This document shows positions 1 to 8,356 of a stretch of 40,456 nucleotides of DNA, in pieces (the first letter of the stretch is position 1; the number at the start of each line of letters is the position of its first letter). The DNA is from Levilactobacillus fujinensis (GTDB taxonomy: Bacteria; Bacillota; Bacilli; Lactobacillales; Lactobacillaceae): the NCBI RefSeq assembly GCF_003946335.1, contig NZ_RHNX01000029.1:1-40456 (forward strand). Reading direction: 5' to 3'. The notes beneath the pieces are model-generated. The model ran no database searches. It was not told the DNA's origin and was given only the letters and a program-made list of their open reading frames with translations. The translations under genes were made by a program, and so were the position numbers.

Positions 1-1
1 T

Positions 2-22
2 GGGGCAGTGTGCCCCTTTTAT
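2..22 (+). terminator. Rho-independent terminator of an upstream gene
   Basis: A six-base-pair stem, GGGGCA with TGCCCC around a GTG loop, is followed by TTTTATT. It most likely ends a transcript that enters from outside the window. Confidence 0.6.
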
Positions 23-97
23 TATACAGAAAATGGCGTCGACAGATTTCTCTATCAACACCAAATATCATAGAACCTAATTAAGCAATCGTGTTTG

Positions 98-136
98 AAA
101 CGGGTAACTACCAGTGATGGTGGCGCCCGTTTTTTT
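98..136 (+). terminator. Rho-independent terminator
   Basis: An outer stem ACGGG/CCCGT and an inner stem ACCA/TGGT are followed by seven T residues. There is no gene between this and the first terminator, so it may be a backup site or may end a small RNA. Positions 137-288 hold only the probable promoter region of the next gene: TTGACT lies at 232-237, but no convincing -10 follows. Confidence 0.6.
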
Positions 137-288
137 GTGCGATTTGGAGAGTGTGGCCTGAGTTAAATCGGTTACATGAAGAAGGTAATATTAATTTAAT
201 TGTAAATGGTTTATCCTATTTACTTTAATTTTTGACTCTGCTATCTTAGGAGTAACTAATAATTGGGAGACAGTAGGGGGAAATAGGC

Positions 289-1077
289 GTGACAAATGCG
301 GATTTTTCAGCGCTGGTGAGTTACTTGGGGCAGCATTTACAGCACGAGCGGCAACGGCAGGGCATCAGTCTGGCACAAGTGGCAACAGGTCTGTGTCCAA
401 TCGGGCAAGTGAAGGCTATCGAGGGTGGACTGACGATTCCGGCACCAGAACTGTTGACAAGCCTCTGTCGGCGACTAAAGCTCCCACTGCAGCAACTGAC
501 CCAGACAGGGTACGTCATGCGCCGCCAGCTGGCTTTTAGCCAACGGGTGGAGACGCTAGCTCGGCGTCAGCAGCCCGTTAAGTTAATGACGTACTTGGAT
601 AACCGCGACCGCTTAGCCACGTTACGGACGGATCGGGATCTTCAGGTCTACTATTACTACTATGGCTGCAGTGTCTTTCAGGCGACTGGGGATACGCGGC
701 GAGCGAGTCAGTATTTTCAAACGACCTTGACGTTGATGACCCCCCAGCATCCGCGGTGCTATCAGTCCTTGGAATTGGTAACACTGGCAACGCAAAATTA
801 TATCGAAATGTTGGCTGGCCGAACGGATGATGCAGGGTTCACCTTGGCCGTGAAAATGATTCGTGAGGACCGGGTACTCGATAGCCATGCGGGTATCAGC
901 ACCATTTATTACCTGTACGCCGCGACCCTGTTTCGGCGAGGGCAAGCTAATTTGGCCGGTCAGATTCTCCAGGAGGGGGTCAAGTGGGCAGTCCAACACC
1001 AGACGTCTGCCCGGTTAGCGGATGATTTCGGTTTGTTAGCCACCCATGCTGCCGCCGTTAAAAGCGTGTCCAGCTAA
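289..1077 (+). CDS. Rgg/GadR/MutR-type transcriptional regulator
   Basis: A 262-residue protein. Residues about 10-65 form an XRE-type helix-turn-helix with the pattern LGQHLQHERQRQGISLAQVA. The remaining residues are helical and TPR-like, as in the peptide-responsive Rgg/PlcR group, where this part binds a short signalling peptide. Length is somewhat below the usual 280-300 residues. The GTG start is preceded by GTAGGGGG at 273-280, a good ribosome-binding site. No small peptide pheromone gene is visible next to it, so both the signal and the target are unknown. It stands alone ahead of the rpsF operon and has its own upstream terminators. The helix-turn-helix call is solid; the Rgg-like assignment is from overall shape and is moderately sure. 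Confidence 0.7.
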   Translation: MTNADFSALVSYLGQHLQHERQRQGISLAQVATGLCPIGQVKAIEGGLTIPAPELLTSLCRRLKLPLQQLTQTGYVMRRQLAFSQRVETLARRQQPVKLMTYLDNRDRLATLRTDRDLQVYYYYYGCSVFQATGDTRRASQYFQTTLTLMTPQHPRCYQSLELVTLATQNYIEMLAGRTDDAGFTLAVKMIREDRVLDSHAGISTIYYLYAATLFRRGQANLAGQILQEGVKWAVQHQTSARLADDFGLLATHAAAVKSVSS

Positions 1078-1173
1078 AATAAATAAAAAAGTTGTCCCAA
1101 TAAAAAAATATTCGCGGTCGTTTTGCGGAGTTAACTATATAGCGTAGGCAATACCCCGTCGGTCGGCCCCGAT

Positions 1174-1202
1174 TTGCTTAAGTTTTAGATATATGCTATA
1201 CT
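1174..1202 (+). promoter_or_regulatory. Promoter of the rpsF-ssb-rpsR operon
   Basis: TTGCTT at 1174-1179, a 17-base spacer and TATACT at 1197-1202. TG at 1194-1195 adds an extended -10. It lies about 90 bases before the rpsF start. Confidence 0.75.
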
Positions 1203-1208
1203 ACTAGC

Positions 1209-1293
1209 TTGTGAGTATCTGGCTTACGCTAGTGTCTCTCCTTGCTTCCGCATTGCAGCGGGGGCCTGAAGTCCATAAGGAGGTGTAACATTC
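1209..1293 (+). promoter_or_regulatory. 5' leader of rpsF, candidate S6:S18 autoregulatory RNA
   Basis: The leader between the promoter and rpsF contains a GC-rich hairpin region around 1244-1275 with a CCG on its 5' side (CTTCCGCATTGCAGCGGG). In many bacteria the S6:S18 protein complex binds a hairpin with a conserved CCG bulge in the rpsF leader and represses the operon. The position and the CCG fit that element, but I could not fold it against the family model. AAGGAGG at 1278-1284 is the ribosome-binding site. Confidence 0.45.
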
Positions 1294-1590
1294 ATGGAAT
1301 CTACTAAATACGAAATCACCTACATCATTCGTCCAGACCTTGACGATGCCGCTAAGACCGCACTGGTTGAACGCTTCGACAAGTTACTGACTGACAACGG
1401 TGCAGAATTGATCAACTCGAAAGACTGGTCAAAGCGTCGGTTCGCATACGAAATTGGTGGCTTTAACGAAGGTATCTATCACGTTATCACGTTAAACGCT
1501 TCTGATGACGAAGCTTTAAACGAATTCGACCGTTTAGCTAAGATCAATGACAGCATCTTACGTCATATGATCGTTAAGCGCGAAGACTAA
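1294..1590 (+). CDS. rpsF: 30S ribosomal protein S6
   Basis: A 98-residue protein with the S6 start pattern [14 protein letters not shown] and the conserved [10 protein letters not shown] segment. It binds the central domain of 16S rRNA as a heterodimer with S18, which is encoded two genes downstream. Length is typical. The start is fixed by AAGGAGG nine bases upstream. It is first in an operon with ssb (33 bases downstream) and rpsR, the standard arrangement in Firmicutes. Confidence 0.97.
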   Translation: MESTKYEITYIIRPDLDDAAKTALVERFDKLLTDNGAELINSKDWSKRRFAYEIGGFNEGIYHVITLNASDDEALNEFDRLAKINDSILRHMIVKRED

Positions 1591-1623
1591 TTTAAACTTA
1601 AATTTGAGAGGAGTTATTCAGCA

Positions 1624-2214
1624 ATGATCAACCGAGTAGTACTTACTGGCCGACTGACACGGGATGTTGACTTACGCTACACCCAAGGCGGTGCTGCTGT
1701 TGCCACATTTACGCTGGCCGTTGATCGGCGGTTCACCAACAAAACTGGTGAACGAGAAGCTGATTTCGTAAGTTGCGTCATCTGGCGCAAGTCTGCGGAA
1801 AACTTTGCGAACTTCTTCCACAAGGGTTCCCTTGTCGGAATTGAAGGACGCATCCAGACCCGGAATTACGAAAATCAACAAGGCCAACGTGTTTACGTGA
1901 CCGAAGTTGTTGTCGAGGACTTTTCATTCCTCGAACCACGTTCTCGCAACGCGAACAACAATGAGGGCGGTAACTACAATGGCGGCTCTATGAATAATAA
2001 TGCTCCTCAAAATCAGAATCAAAATGCCAATCCGTTTACGAGCGGGAACCCGACGGCAACCCCGTCAGCTCCTGATCAAAACATGAATTCCAATCCGGCT
2101 GGTAACCAGGGTAATTCTGGAAACCAAGGAAATGCTGGGAATAATAACGCAGCTGATCCGTTCGCCAACACTGGGGATTCAATTGACATTTCCGATGATG
2201 ATTTACCGTTCTAA
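1624..2214 (+). CDS. ssb: Single-stranded DNA-binding protein
   Basis: A 196-residue protein. Residues 1-105 are the OB fold ([20 protein letters not shown]; later [20 protein letters not shown]). A long low-complexity linker rich in Asn, Gln and Gly follows at about 108-185, and the acidic tail ends in DDDLPF, the tip that docks RecG, PriA, RecQ and other partners. It coats single-stranded DNA in replication and repair. GAGAGGAG upstream is the ribosome-binding site. The position between rpsF and rpsR is the canonical one for the main chromosomal SSB. Confidence 0.97.
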   Translation: MINRVVLTGRLTRDVDLRYTQGGAAVATFTLAVDRRFTNKTGEREADFVSCVIWRKSAENFANFFHKGSLVGIEGRIQTRNYENQQGQRVYVTEVVVEDFSFLEPRSRNANNNEGGNYNGGSMNNNAPQNQNQNANPFTSGNPTATPSAPDQNMNSNPAGNQGNSGNQGNAGNNNAADPFANTGDSIDISDDDLPF

Positions 2215-2243
2215 TTTCTAAATCACGAGGAGGGAAATATCCT

Positions 2244-2483
2244 ATGGCAGGACAACGTCGTGGCGGCCGTCGCCGTCGTAAGGTTGACTTTATTGCAGCC
2301 AACCACATCGAATACATTGATTACAAAGACACTGACTTATTACGTCGGTTTATCTCCGAACGAGGCAAGATCTTACCTCGTCGGGTTACTGGCACGAGTG
2401 CCAAGAATCAACGTAAGTTAACCATCGCTATCAAGCGTTCACGGATTATGGGCTTAATGCCTTTCGTCAGTGAAGAAGGTTAA
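2244..2483 (+). CDS. rpsR: 30S ribosomal protein S18
   Basis: A 79-residue basic protein with the S18 motifs [22 protein letters not shown] and [19 protein letters not shown], here recognised in shorter pieces. It pairs with S6 on the small subunit platform. The ribosome-binding site is GAGGAGGG. It is the last gene of the operon; a strong terminator follows 15 bases after the stop. Confidence 0.97.
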   Translation: MAGQRRGGRRRRKVDFIAANHIEYIDYKDTDLLRRFISERGKILPRRVTGTSAKNQRKLTIAIKRSRIMGLMPFVSEEG

Positions 2484-2497
2484 TTCTAAATTAACGG

Positions 2498-2532
2498 GAG
2501 CCAATCACAGAAATGTGGTTGGTTCTTTTTTT
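2498..2532 (+). terminator. Terminator of the rpsF-ssb-rpsR operon
   Basis: A 12-bp stem, GAGCCAATCACA with TGTGGTTGGTTC including two G-U pairs, has a GAAA loop and is followed by a run of T. Confidence 0.9.
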
Positions 2533-2929
2533 GACCAATCTTTAGAAAAGCCTGATGTCGTTAGCCCCCGCGGCGGTTATCGCTGTGAATGGTTTTTATG
2601 TGATTTAATTTACAAGATTGTTTGGTAGCGTAGGTCCATGAGAAGGCCGTATACTGAGGCCACGATATTAATCGAAGGCCAAGATTAAATCGCCGGCTCG
2701 AGCCAGGTGCGACTGTCCCTGATTTTTTCGTTTGGTAAATAAGCGTGTACCCCCCTTGCGTACGCATAGAAACATTTTGTCCGTTTCGGCTAGCCACGTA
2801 CCGTTAAGTTTTAGCAGTCACAACCACTTAATGACCTAGATCTTGAGCCACGGCATTACTTGGTTGCTTGGTTGTTGGCACTTCCTTTACCAGGTTAGCT
2901 TAATTAAGTCAGTGCCTAAACCTTTTCAT
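2533..2929 (+). other. Intergenic stretch without a recognisable gene
   Basis: About 400 bases between the rpsR terminator and the gldA control region. An open frame on the minus strand (2561-2797) has no ribosome-binding site and no recognisable protein character. A possible -35 (TTGGCA, 2875-2880) lies upstream of gldA but has no good -10 partner. I see nothing else in it. Confidence 0.4.
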
Positions 2930-2943
2930 TGAAAGCGATTACA
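2930..2943 (+). promoter_or_regulatory. Catabolite-response element (cre) upstream of gldA
   Basis: TGAAAGCGATTACA matches the CcpA-binding consensus TGWAANCGNTNWCA at every position. It ends 34 bases before the gldA start, where bound CcpA would normally repress transcription when glucose is present. The match is seen directly; repression is inferred from position. Confidence 0.75.
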
Positions 2944-2977
2944 ATGAAGCTATTCTTACTATATGGAGGTATTACCG

Positions 2978-4087
2978 ATGATTACAGCATTCGCAAGTCC
3001 ATCTACTTACGTCCAAGGCGACCAATTGCTCAAGCAAGCGGCACGCTACATTGCACCATTTGGCGATCATGGGTTACTGCTGGCAGACGACATTGTGTGG
3101 GGCCTGATTGGCAAGGAATTCTACGAAGACTTAACGACGGACGGCTTGAAAATCGAGCATATTCATTTCAACGGTGAAAGTTCACCCGAAGAAATCGATC
3201 GGATCAAGGCAATCGGTGAGGAAAAGGATGCCAAGTTTGTGATTGCACTGGGTGGTGGAAAGACCAACGATACGACTAAAGCCGTTGGCGACCAACTTCA
3301 CGTTCCGGTAGTTATCGTCCCGACGTTGGCGTCCAATGACTCACCATGTACTCGACTGAGTGTCATTTACTCGGCTAACGGGGAGTTCCTGAAGTACCAG
3401 TTCTACGACAAGAACCCCGATTTAGTCTTAGTTGATTCTTCCGTCATTGCTGGTGCACCGGTACGGTTCCTGATCGATGGGATCGCCGACGCGTTATCGA
3501 CCAACGTGGAGGCGCAGACCGTTGCGCGGGCGCGGGCGACAACGTTATTGCCGTTGCAGACTGACCAGACTGCGGCTGGGATTGCCTTAGCTGAAAAATG
3601 CGAAGAGCTCCTGTTCACCTACACGGACCAAGCCGTCGCAGCGGCGGCCGATCACGTTGTTACGCCAGCACTCTCACATATCATTGAAGCCAACATCCTA
3701 CTGAGTGGCGTTGGGGCAGAAAGTTCCGGACTAGCCGCAGCACATAGTTTTCAAAATGGGCTGACGGCATTGTCCGGTGACGTCCATCACATGTCTCACG
3801 GGCAAAAGGTTTCGTTTGGGACGTTGGTCAACCTGATCTTAGAGGGGGCGAGCGACGAACGCTTTGCACGCTACCTGAACTTCGAAGCCAAGCTGGGTCT
3901 GCCAACCACTTTAGCGGACCTGCACTTGGCCGATGCTACGGATGAGGATTTACTGAAGGTTGCCACGTTGACCACCCAAGAGGGCGAAACCATCCACAAC
4001 ATGGGCTTCCCAGTAACGCCTCGCGATGTGGTCGCAGCCATCAAAGCAGCAGATAGTCTGTCACGACGAATTCAAGGGTTAGATTAA
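2978..4087 (+). CDS. gldA: Glycerol dehydrogenase, iron/zinc-dependent family
   Basis: A 369-residue protein when started at ATG 2978, which has GGAGG at 2965-2969. An in-frame ATG at 2963 overlaps that site and is unlikely. It oxidises glycerol to dihydroxyacetone with NAD+, or runs in reverse. Visible family signatures are the nucleotide-binding GGGKTNDTTKAV, the metal-ligand segment DGIADALSTNVEAQT, and the two histidine regions AAAHSFQNGL and HHMSHGQKVSFG, all consistent with an active metal site. Length matches GldA (about 365-370). The perfect cre site just upstream points to carbon catabolite repression. No dihydroxyacetone kinase or glycerol transporter is next to it. Other small polyols remain possible substrates. 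Confidence 0.92.
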   Translation: MITAFASPSTYVQGDQLLKQAARYIAPFGDHGLLLADDIVWGLIGKEFYEDLTTDGLKIEHIHFNGESSPEEIDRIKAIGEEKDAKFVIALGGGKTNDTTKAVGDQLHVPVVIVPTLASNDSPCTRLSVIYSANGEFLKYQFYDKNPDLVLVDSSVIAGAPVRFLIDGIADALSTNVEAQTVARARATTLLPLQTDQTAAGIALAEKCEELLFTYTDQAVAAAADHVVTPALSHIIEANILLSGVGAESSGLAAAHSFQNGLTALSGDVHHMSHGQKVSFGTLVNLILEGASDERFARYLNFEAKLGLPTTLADLHLADATDEDLLKVATLTTQEGETIHNMGFPVTPRDVVAAIKAADSLSRRIQGLD

Positions 4088-4095
4088 ATCGCGCG

Positions 4096-4137
4096 ACAAA
4101 GAACGCTGCGGCCGGTGAGGGTCGGAGCGCTCTTTGT
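4096..4137. terminator. Terminator-like hairpin after gldA
   Basis: ACAAAGAaCGCT pairs with AGCGcTCTTTGT around a GC-rich loop. The following T run is poor (TAACTTTG). It lies between gldA and the convergent small gene, so it may act in both directions. Confidence 0.55.
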
Positions 4138-4152
4138 TAACTTTGAAAACAA

Positions 4153-4168
4153 TGTTTCACGTGAAACA
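4153..4168. other. parS site (ParB binding)
   Basis: TGTTTCACGTGAAACA is a perfect 16-bp palindrome that matches the widely conserved parS consensus TGTTNCACGTGAAACA. It is intergenic, six bases beyond the stop of the minus-strand gene. Confidence 0.85.
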
Positions 4169-4173
4169 ACAAG

Positions 4174-4392
4174 TCACCACTTTCGTCGCGGTCGCGGCCA
4201 ATGAGGAGCAATGGCCCAGCGTGCAGCTTCTTCGGCAATGCTCAGTGAAACGATAAGACTGAAAACACTGGCGATGATCATGAATGGCCCACTCCCCAGT
4301 AGAAGGTCAATGAAATAATTTAACACGTAGAACGTGACGCCAAAAGCCACAATGAAAGCAGTTAGCCAGACGATAATTTTTTTGAAGTTCAC
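4174..4392 (-). CDS. Small two-helix membrane protein, unknown
   Basis: A 72-residue protein when started at GTG 4392, where GGGAGAG lies six bases upstream. An earlier in-frame ATG at 4407 would swallow that ribosome-binding site and has none of its own. Two hydrophobic segments are visible: IIVWLTAFIVAFGVTFYVLNYF near the N-terminus (read in pieces) and FMIIASVFSLIVSLSIAEE. They are followed by a basic tail ending HWPRPRRKW, consistent with an inner-membrane protein with a cytoplasmic positively charged end. I do not recognise a family. It is convergent with gldA. Confidence 0.6.
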   Translation of the reverse strand: MNFKKIIVWLTAFIVAFGVTFYVLNYFIDLLLGSGPFMIIASVFSLIVSLSIAEEAARWAIAPHWPRPRRKW

Positions 4393-4537
4393 AAGATTCT
4401 CTCCCATACATGCTGGTCTCAGTTTACAGGGACCGCAGCGGTAACGTCAAGGAAAGGTCTGCTTACACAATTTTATTTATTAAAGGTGGAAGAATTGCTA
4501 CACTGGAGCTAATCAAAAGTTGAGGAGATGTTTTACC

Positions 4538-5005
4538 ATGCAATCCCGTTTGATTCCCAGTTTTTCGTTCACCAGCGCTAAGGAAGCCTTGGCGTATTAC
4601 CAAGATGTGTTCGGGGCCAGTGATGTCTACCGGTTTAGTCCATCGGCGGAGCAGGCGCAACAGTTCGGTCTGCCCACGGATGCTGACCTTGAAAGGATGA
4701 CCATTCACGCCGGTTTTAGCATCTTGGGTATGAGTTTTCAATGTGCCGATGCCTTTCGCGGCGCGCCCACGCCGTCGAATCAGGTCGATATGATTCTCGA
4801 TATCAACGGCGATGATCCGGTAAGCGTTCAGGCGGCCGAGGACTTTTACGACCACCTAAAAGCGTCCGGTAAGGTCACCATTGATATGCCATTTGCGCCC
4901 CAGTTCTGGGGCGGTAAGATGGGACATTTCACTGACCAGTATGGGATTGCTTGGATGCTACACGTGATGCCATGGAGCCAGATTCAAGAGCCAACTGCGA
5001 AATAA
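4538..5005 (+). CDS. VOC/PhnB-like glyoxalase-fold protein
   Basis: A 155-residue protein started at ATG 4538, with GAGGAG at 4523-4528. An in-frame TTG at 4520 would include that site. The N-terminus IPSFSFTSAKEALAYYQDVFGA and the C-terminal GGKMGHFTDQYGIAWMLHV are typical of the PhnB-like branch of the vicinal-oxygen-chelate superfamily. That fold serves dioxygenases, glyoxalases, antibiotic-binding proteins and many proteins of unknown role. The substrate cannot be read from the sequence, and it has no operon partner: a strong terminator follows. It is probably a cytoplasmic dimer. Confidence 0.8.
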   Translation: MQSRLIPSFSFTSAKEALAYYQDVFGASDVYRFSPSAEQAQQFGLPTDADLERMTIHAGFSILGMSFQCADAFRGAPTPSNQVDMILDINGDDPVSVQAAEDFYDHLKASGKVTIDMPFAPQFWGGKMGHFTDQYGIAWMLHVMPWSQIQEPTAK

Positions 5006-5030
5006 TGAAAAAATGAATAGATTAGCCTTA

Positions 5031-5070
5031 TCAACCCCAGCAAACGAACCAGCTTGCTGGGGTTGATTTG
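5031..5070 (+). terminator. Terminator after the VOC-fold gene
   Basis: A perfect 13-bp stem TCAACCCCAGCAA/TTGCTGGGGTTGA is followed by TTTGGTT. The T run is short. Confidence 0.75.
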
Positions 5071-5083
5071 GTTATGTTATAAT
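5054..5083 (+). promoter_or_regulatory. Probable promoter of the ABC transporter gene
   Basis: TATAAT at 5078-5083 with TG at 5075-5076 forms an extended -10. A weak -35 (TTGCTG, 5054-5059) sits 18 bases upstream, inside the preceding terminator stem. A second TATAAT at 5109-5114 is too near the start codon to be useful. Confidence 0.5.
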
Positions 5084-5132
5084 TAATCTAATTATTTTTT
5101 AATTATATTATAATCTGAAAAGAGGAAACAAG

Positions 5133-6803
5133 TTGCGTAAATTTTTCGCCTTCGCCAAACGCCAAACGGTTTTACTTCTTCTACTAATTCCGGTCGCCGC
5201 TTTTATCGAAATTTCTGTGGCGACGTTGTTGCAGCTTATCACGGACACGGCTAGTGGGAAGGGGCAACTGAGTTATGGGCACCTACTCTTATTGGTCGCG
5301 GGTTACGTGGTAATCGACGCGTTCTTCTACTTTTGGAGTGCCTACGCGAAGGCCAAGTGGCAGAACACCATCAGTACCGGGGTCCGGTCGAGCCTGCTAA
5401 AGACGTATCTGACGACGACGGACCTGGCCGTTCCCGCTGCTAATGGGCAGGACAGTCGGTTTAATCAGCTGACCAATAACTTAACTATTTTTCAGGATGA
5501 TTACTTGCGGTCGACCATCAATATTTATGCTGAGCTGTGTCAGTTCGTGATTGCCATCGGGATGTCGCTGTTTATCCAGCCACTACTGTGCTTAGTGGTT
5601 ATAGCGCTTTGTTTGCCGGGATTATTGATTCCATTGCTGAACCAACACCTGTTAAAAACGTCTAAGAACCGGGTAATCAAGGCTTCAGCAACTTACACGC
5701 AGACCCTCCAAAATATTCTGGGCGGTTTGCGGACGATTCAGCTATTCAACGTCAATGGCCTGATGCGCCAACTGTTTGACCGGTCGAATCAAACGTGGCT
5801 TCAGGCACAAAATAACGACCAGCGTAATCGTAAGGTCATCAGTGGTTTGGCACAATTTCTCGATAACTTTTTGTACCTGGGAACTTGGGTCGGCGGTATT
5901 TATTTTGTGATGCACGGCCATATTTCGTTGGGGCAATTGGTGGCGTTCTCCCAGTTGATGATTTTTATTGCCGAGCCGTTGCAGATGGCCTCGGACCTGA
6001 TCACGGATTTTGTCGGTGGCAATCAGGTCGCTAAGAAACTCCGTCCAAGTCTGTACGTGCCTAAAAATGTGCGGAAACAGCCAATCAGTCATCTGCGCAC
6101 GTTAACGTATCAGAAGGTTAGCGTTACCCGAGGGCAACAGGCTATTTTAAAGGATATTTCGCTAACAATGGCCGCTGATCGGCACTATTTAATTGTCGGC
6201 AAGACTGGTAGTGGTAAATCAACGTTACTCAATTTGCCGTTGCGTAATCAGTCTGGTTATCAGGGCACGTTACGCGTCAACGACCAACCACAGGCCACGG
6301 TAGACTTGCCGAGTTTACGGATGCGAGTGGGCGTGGCCGAACAGGATGGGTATATTTTTACCGGCACGTTGGGGGAGAATCTGAGCCTGTTTCGGACCGA
6401 GTTCACGGCCGAACAATTGTATACCGCTTTGAAACGGGCCCAACTCCCGAAATATGCGACGACAGCGGGGCTAGCGAAGCCTTTGACGACTACCGGCGGC
6501 CAGCTTTCGGGTGGTGAGGTCAAACGGCTCTTGATTGCGCGAACGTTGCTCCAACCAGTCGATTTCCATTTGTTCGATGAGCCGGCAAGTGGGTTGGACC
6601 CGCAGACGGCGACCGCAATTGAACGACTGCTGATGACGATTACTGGCGGTTGGGCAACCATTACCCACCGGTATAACGCGGAGCTATTTGCGTTTGCCGA
6701 CGAAATCATTGTGGTTGATGCTGGTCGGGTCGTGGCGCGGGGTGTTGCTAGGGATAGTGTGATTCAGGCCCAGCTGAAGCGGTTGAATTTAACGCGTGAT
6801 TAA
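5133..6803 (+). CDS. ABC exporter half-transporter (membrane plus ATPase domains)
   Basis: A 556-residue protein. Residues 1-300 carry about six transmembrane helices of the type I exporter fold. The rest is the ATPase: Walker A GKTGSGKST near 356, signature LSGGE near 457, Walker B HLFDEPASGLDP near 479. It should work as a homodimer or with a partner half, exporting a lipid, drug or peptide. The TTG start follows AAAAGAGGAAAC. There is no peptidase domain and no bacteriocin gene nearby, so no substrate can be named. The protein is single-gene, with its own promoter and terminator. A related half-transporter lies at 15390-16979, but the two differ clearly in sequence and are not neighbours. 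Confidence 0.88.
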   Translation: MRKFFAFAKRQTVLLLLLIPVAAFIEISVATLLQLITDTASGKGQLSYGHLLLLVAGYVVIDAFFYFWSAYAKAKWQNTISTGVRSSLLKTYLTTTDLAVPAANGQDSRFNQLTNNLTIFQDDYLRSTINIYAELCQFVIAIGMSLFIQPLLCLVVIALCLPGLLIPLLNQHLLKTSKNRVIKASATYTQTLQNILGGLRTIQLFNVNGLMRQLFDRSNQTWLQAQNNDQRNRKVISGLAQFLDNFLYLGTWVGGIYFVMHGHISLGQLVAFSQLMIFIAEPLQMASDLITDFVGGNQVAKKLRPSLYVPKNVRKQPISHLRTLTYQKVSVTRGQQAILKDISLTMAADRHYLIVGKTGSGKSTLLNLPLRNQSGYQGTLRVNDQPQATVDLPSLRMRVGVAEQDGYIFTGTLGENLSLFRTEFTAEQLYTALKRAQLPKYATTAGLAKPLTTTGGQLSGGEVKRLLIARTLLQPVDFHLFDEPASGLDPQTATAIERLLMTITGGWATITHRYNAELFAFADEIIVVDAGRVVARGVARDSVIQAQLKRLNLTRD

Positions 6804-6834
6804 GGATTAGGCAATCAAGGCTAGTCCTTTTTGC
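6802..6834 (+). terminator. Terminator of the ABC transporter gene
   Basis: AAGGATTAG pairs with CTAGTCCTT (one G-U) and runs into TTTTTGC. The stem overlaps the stop codon of the gene. Confidence 0.75.
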
Positions 6835-7084
6835 TTTTGGAGAAGCAAATATTGACCACGTTCTGAATAGAGCTGGATTAATGTGGCTGACACGTACCAA
6901 AAAACAGTTGGCCAGTGTATTGATTGTCATGAAAATTAGCGAGGCGTAGTCAGTCCACGATAGCGAGATCAGATGTAGATCCATCTAGATGGTAAATTGG
7001 TTAGAGGCTCCGGCTAGTTACATAACCTTAATATGTTCAAAGGAAGAAGTCAGGTATACTAAAGATAAATTAGGGGGGCTTATA

Positions 7085-8074
7085 ATGAAGAAAGTAGCAC
7101 AGGGGTTATTAATGATTGGCGTGGCACTTAGTGGGGTGGGTGTCTTGGCGACTAGCCAACCAGCCCAAGCTAAAAGCTATGCCAAGGTGACGAAATATGG
7201 CACCAATCACAAGGAGTCATCCACGTATTTCTCCTTTACGGGCAAATATGCCCTTTACACCAAGCCAGGGACAATCAAGGGTGCAAAGTTAGTTAAGAGT
7301 AAACAGCAACTTCTGACACTGAACGCGGCCAAGACGGGTGAAAAGACCTTTATGTGGCGGCGCAAGGCAACGACTAATCGTGGTGCGGTGTACTACAAGG
7401 TCGAAACCTTCGACCACAGCATCAAGGGTTGGATCTATGCGGGGAAGACGAAGCAACCTAGCTCAGGGATGATCTATTATAAACACACAGAAAAGGACCC
7501 GGCCGGCGGGGTGCAATTCTTCTCCTCGTTGGCGGATAGCGCGTTGACGACCGAAGAAAAGACGCACCTTTACCGCTTAACGACGCCAGGGACTGTAGAT
7601 GATGGGACGCAACTCTTCTATTCAATTCCGGACTGGGCAGGCTTTGATGGCAAGTCCCAACCCAACAAGAAGAGTACGGTGGTGAATAAGAACGATGTCT
7701 TTGCCATTGATAATGCCAAGACCCGTGTTCGCGAAGGGGACCGGTGGGTCGTGGCGTACGATGTTAATCGTCGAGGAGTTGGTGGTTATATCAAAGAAAG
7801 CGGCCTGACAGCAATTCCAACGCCTAAGGCTAGCGAAGGCGTGACGATTAATTATCGTGATACCCAGACCGATAAATTACTCAGCTCATTTATTTTGCCG
7901 ATATTAACGGGGGGCAAGACGACCTCAATTGTGAATATTAATAACTTCCAAATGCCAGCGGGCTATGCGAATGACACAGAAAATGTGTCATCAAAGGTTA
8001 AACTCGGCTTTGCCAATCAAACGACGACGAATGTCAAAGTGGGCAGTCAGTTGAACTATTACGTTATCAAGTAA
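7085..8074 (+). CDS. Secreted protein with SH3-like repeats, unknown
   Basis: A 329-residue protein. The start is ATG 7085 with a GGGGGG ribosome-binding site at 7072-7077; the open frame extends further upstream but has no support there. The N-terminus is a clear signal peptide (MKKVAQGLLMIG..., cleavage likely after SQPAQA). Two segments, around residues 100-130 and 225-250, have the pattern YYKVE...IKGWIYAGK / VVAYDV..GVGGYIKESGL, like the GW/SH3-type wall-binding modules of lactobacilli. The last 75 residues, starting VTINYRDTQTDKLL, resemble a MucBP-like beta domain. There is no LPXTG anchor. It is probably a wall-associated extracellular protein, with function unknown. TATACT at 7055-7060 is a possible -10. 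Confidence 0.7.
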   Translation: MKKVAQGLLMIGVALSGVGVLATSQPAQAKSYAKVTKYGTNHKESSTYFSFTGKYALYTKPGTIKGAKLVKSKQQLLTLNAAKTGEKTFMWRRKATTNRGAVYYKVETFDHSIKGWIYAGKTKQPSSGMIYYKHTEKDPAGGVQFFSSLADSALTTEEKTHLYRLTTPGTVDDGTQLFYSIPDWAGFDGKSQPNKKSTVVNKNDVFAIDNAKTRVREGDRWVVAYDVNRRGVGGYIKESGLTAIPTPKASEGVTINYRDTQTDKLLSSFILPILTGGKTTSIVNINNFQMPAGYANDTENVSSKVKLGFANQTTTNVKVGSQLNYYVIK

Positions 8075-8143
8075 TTCGGGACAAAACGGGTAGAAATTAT
8101 AGAATATGCGCGAACTGAACAGGTGAGAGTGGAACACAACTCA

Positions 8144-8192
8144 AAAAGTTGCTCCTTTCAGAATTATTAGATTCTGAAAGGAGCAACTTTTG
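8144..8192. terminator. Very strong bidirectional terminator
   Basis: A perfect 21-bp stem starting AAAAGTTGCTCC (8144-8164 with 8171-8191) surrounds a six-base loop TATTAG. It has A/T runs at both edges, so it can end transcription from either side. It lies between the secreted protein gene and the convergent merR gene. Confidence 0.85.
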
Positions 8193-8261
8193 TTTTACGC
8201 CACTATGGTACCGAAACGTGGGACACCAGGCAGCTTGTTGCGCTTAACCCGATAGCGAGAA

Positions 8262-8334
8262 TTAAGCCAGGATCAAGGATAATCCCTGCTATCACGTTAA
8301 TACACGCAAACTAACCGTCTTGTATCCCACTTTC
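8262..8334 (+). repeat. Dispersed intergenic repeat, copy 1
   Basis: The segment with TATCACGTTAAT, then ACGCAAACTAACCG and TCCCACTTTC matches 25255-25327 over about 70 bases with substitutions. Its 3' half matches 15142-15180 and the reverse complement of 18755-18792. It is non-coding and lies in a convergent gene junction. Confidence 0.65.
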
Positions 8335-8356
8335 GTTTATTTTTGTCAGACGCTGG

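Noticed and set aside
2561..2797. Open frame of 78 codons on the minus strand in the rpsR-gldA gap
   Set aside because: No ribosome-binding site, no promoter and no protein-like pattern; GC-rich and AT-rich stretches alternate as in non-coding DNA.
4520..4537. TTG at 4520 as start of the VOC-fold gene
   Set aside because: It would place the ribosome-binding site GAGGAG inside the coding sequence; ATG 4538 has correct spacing.
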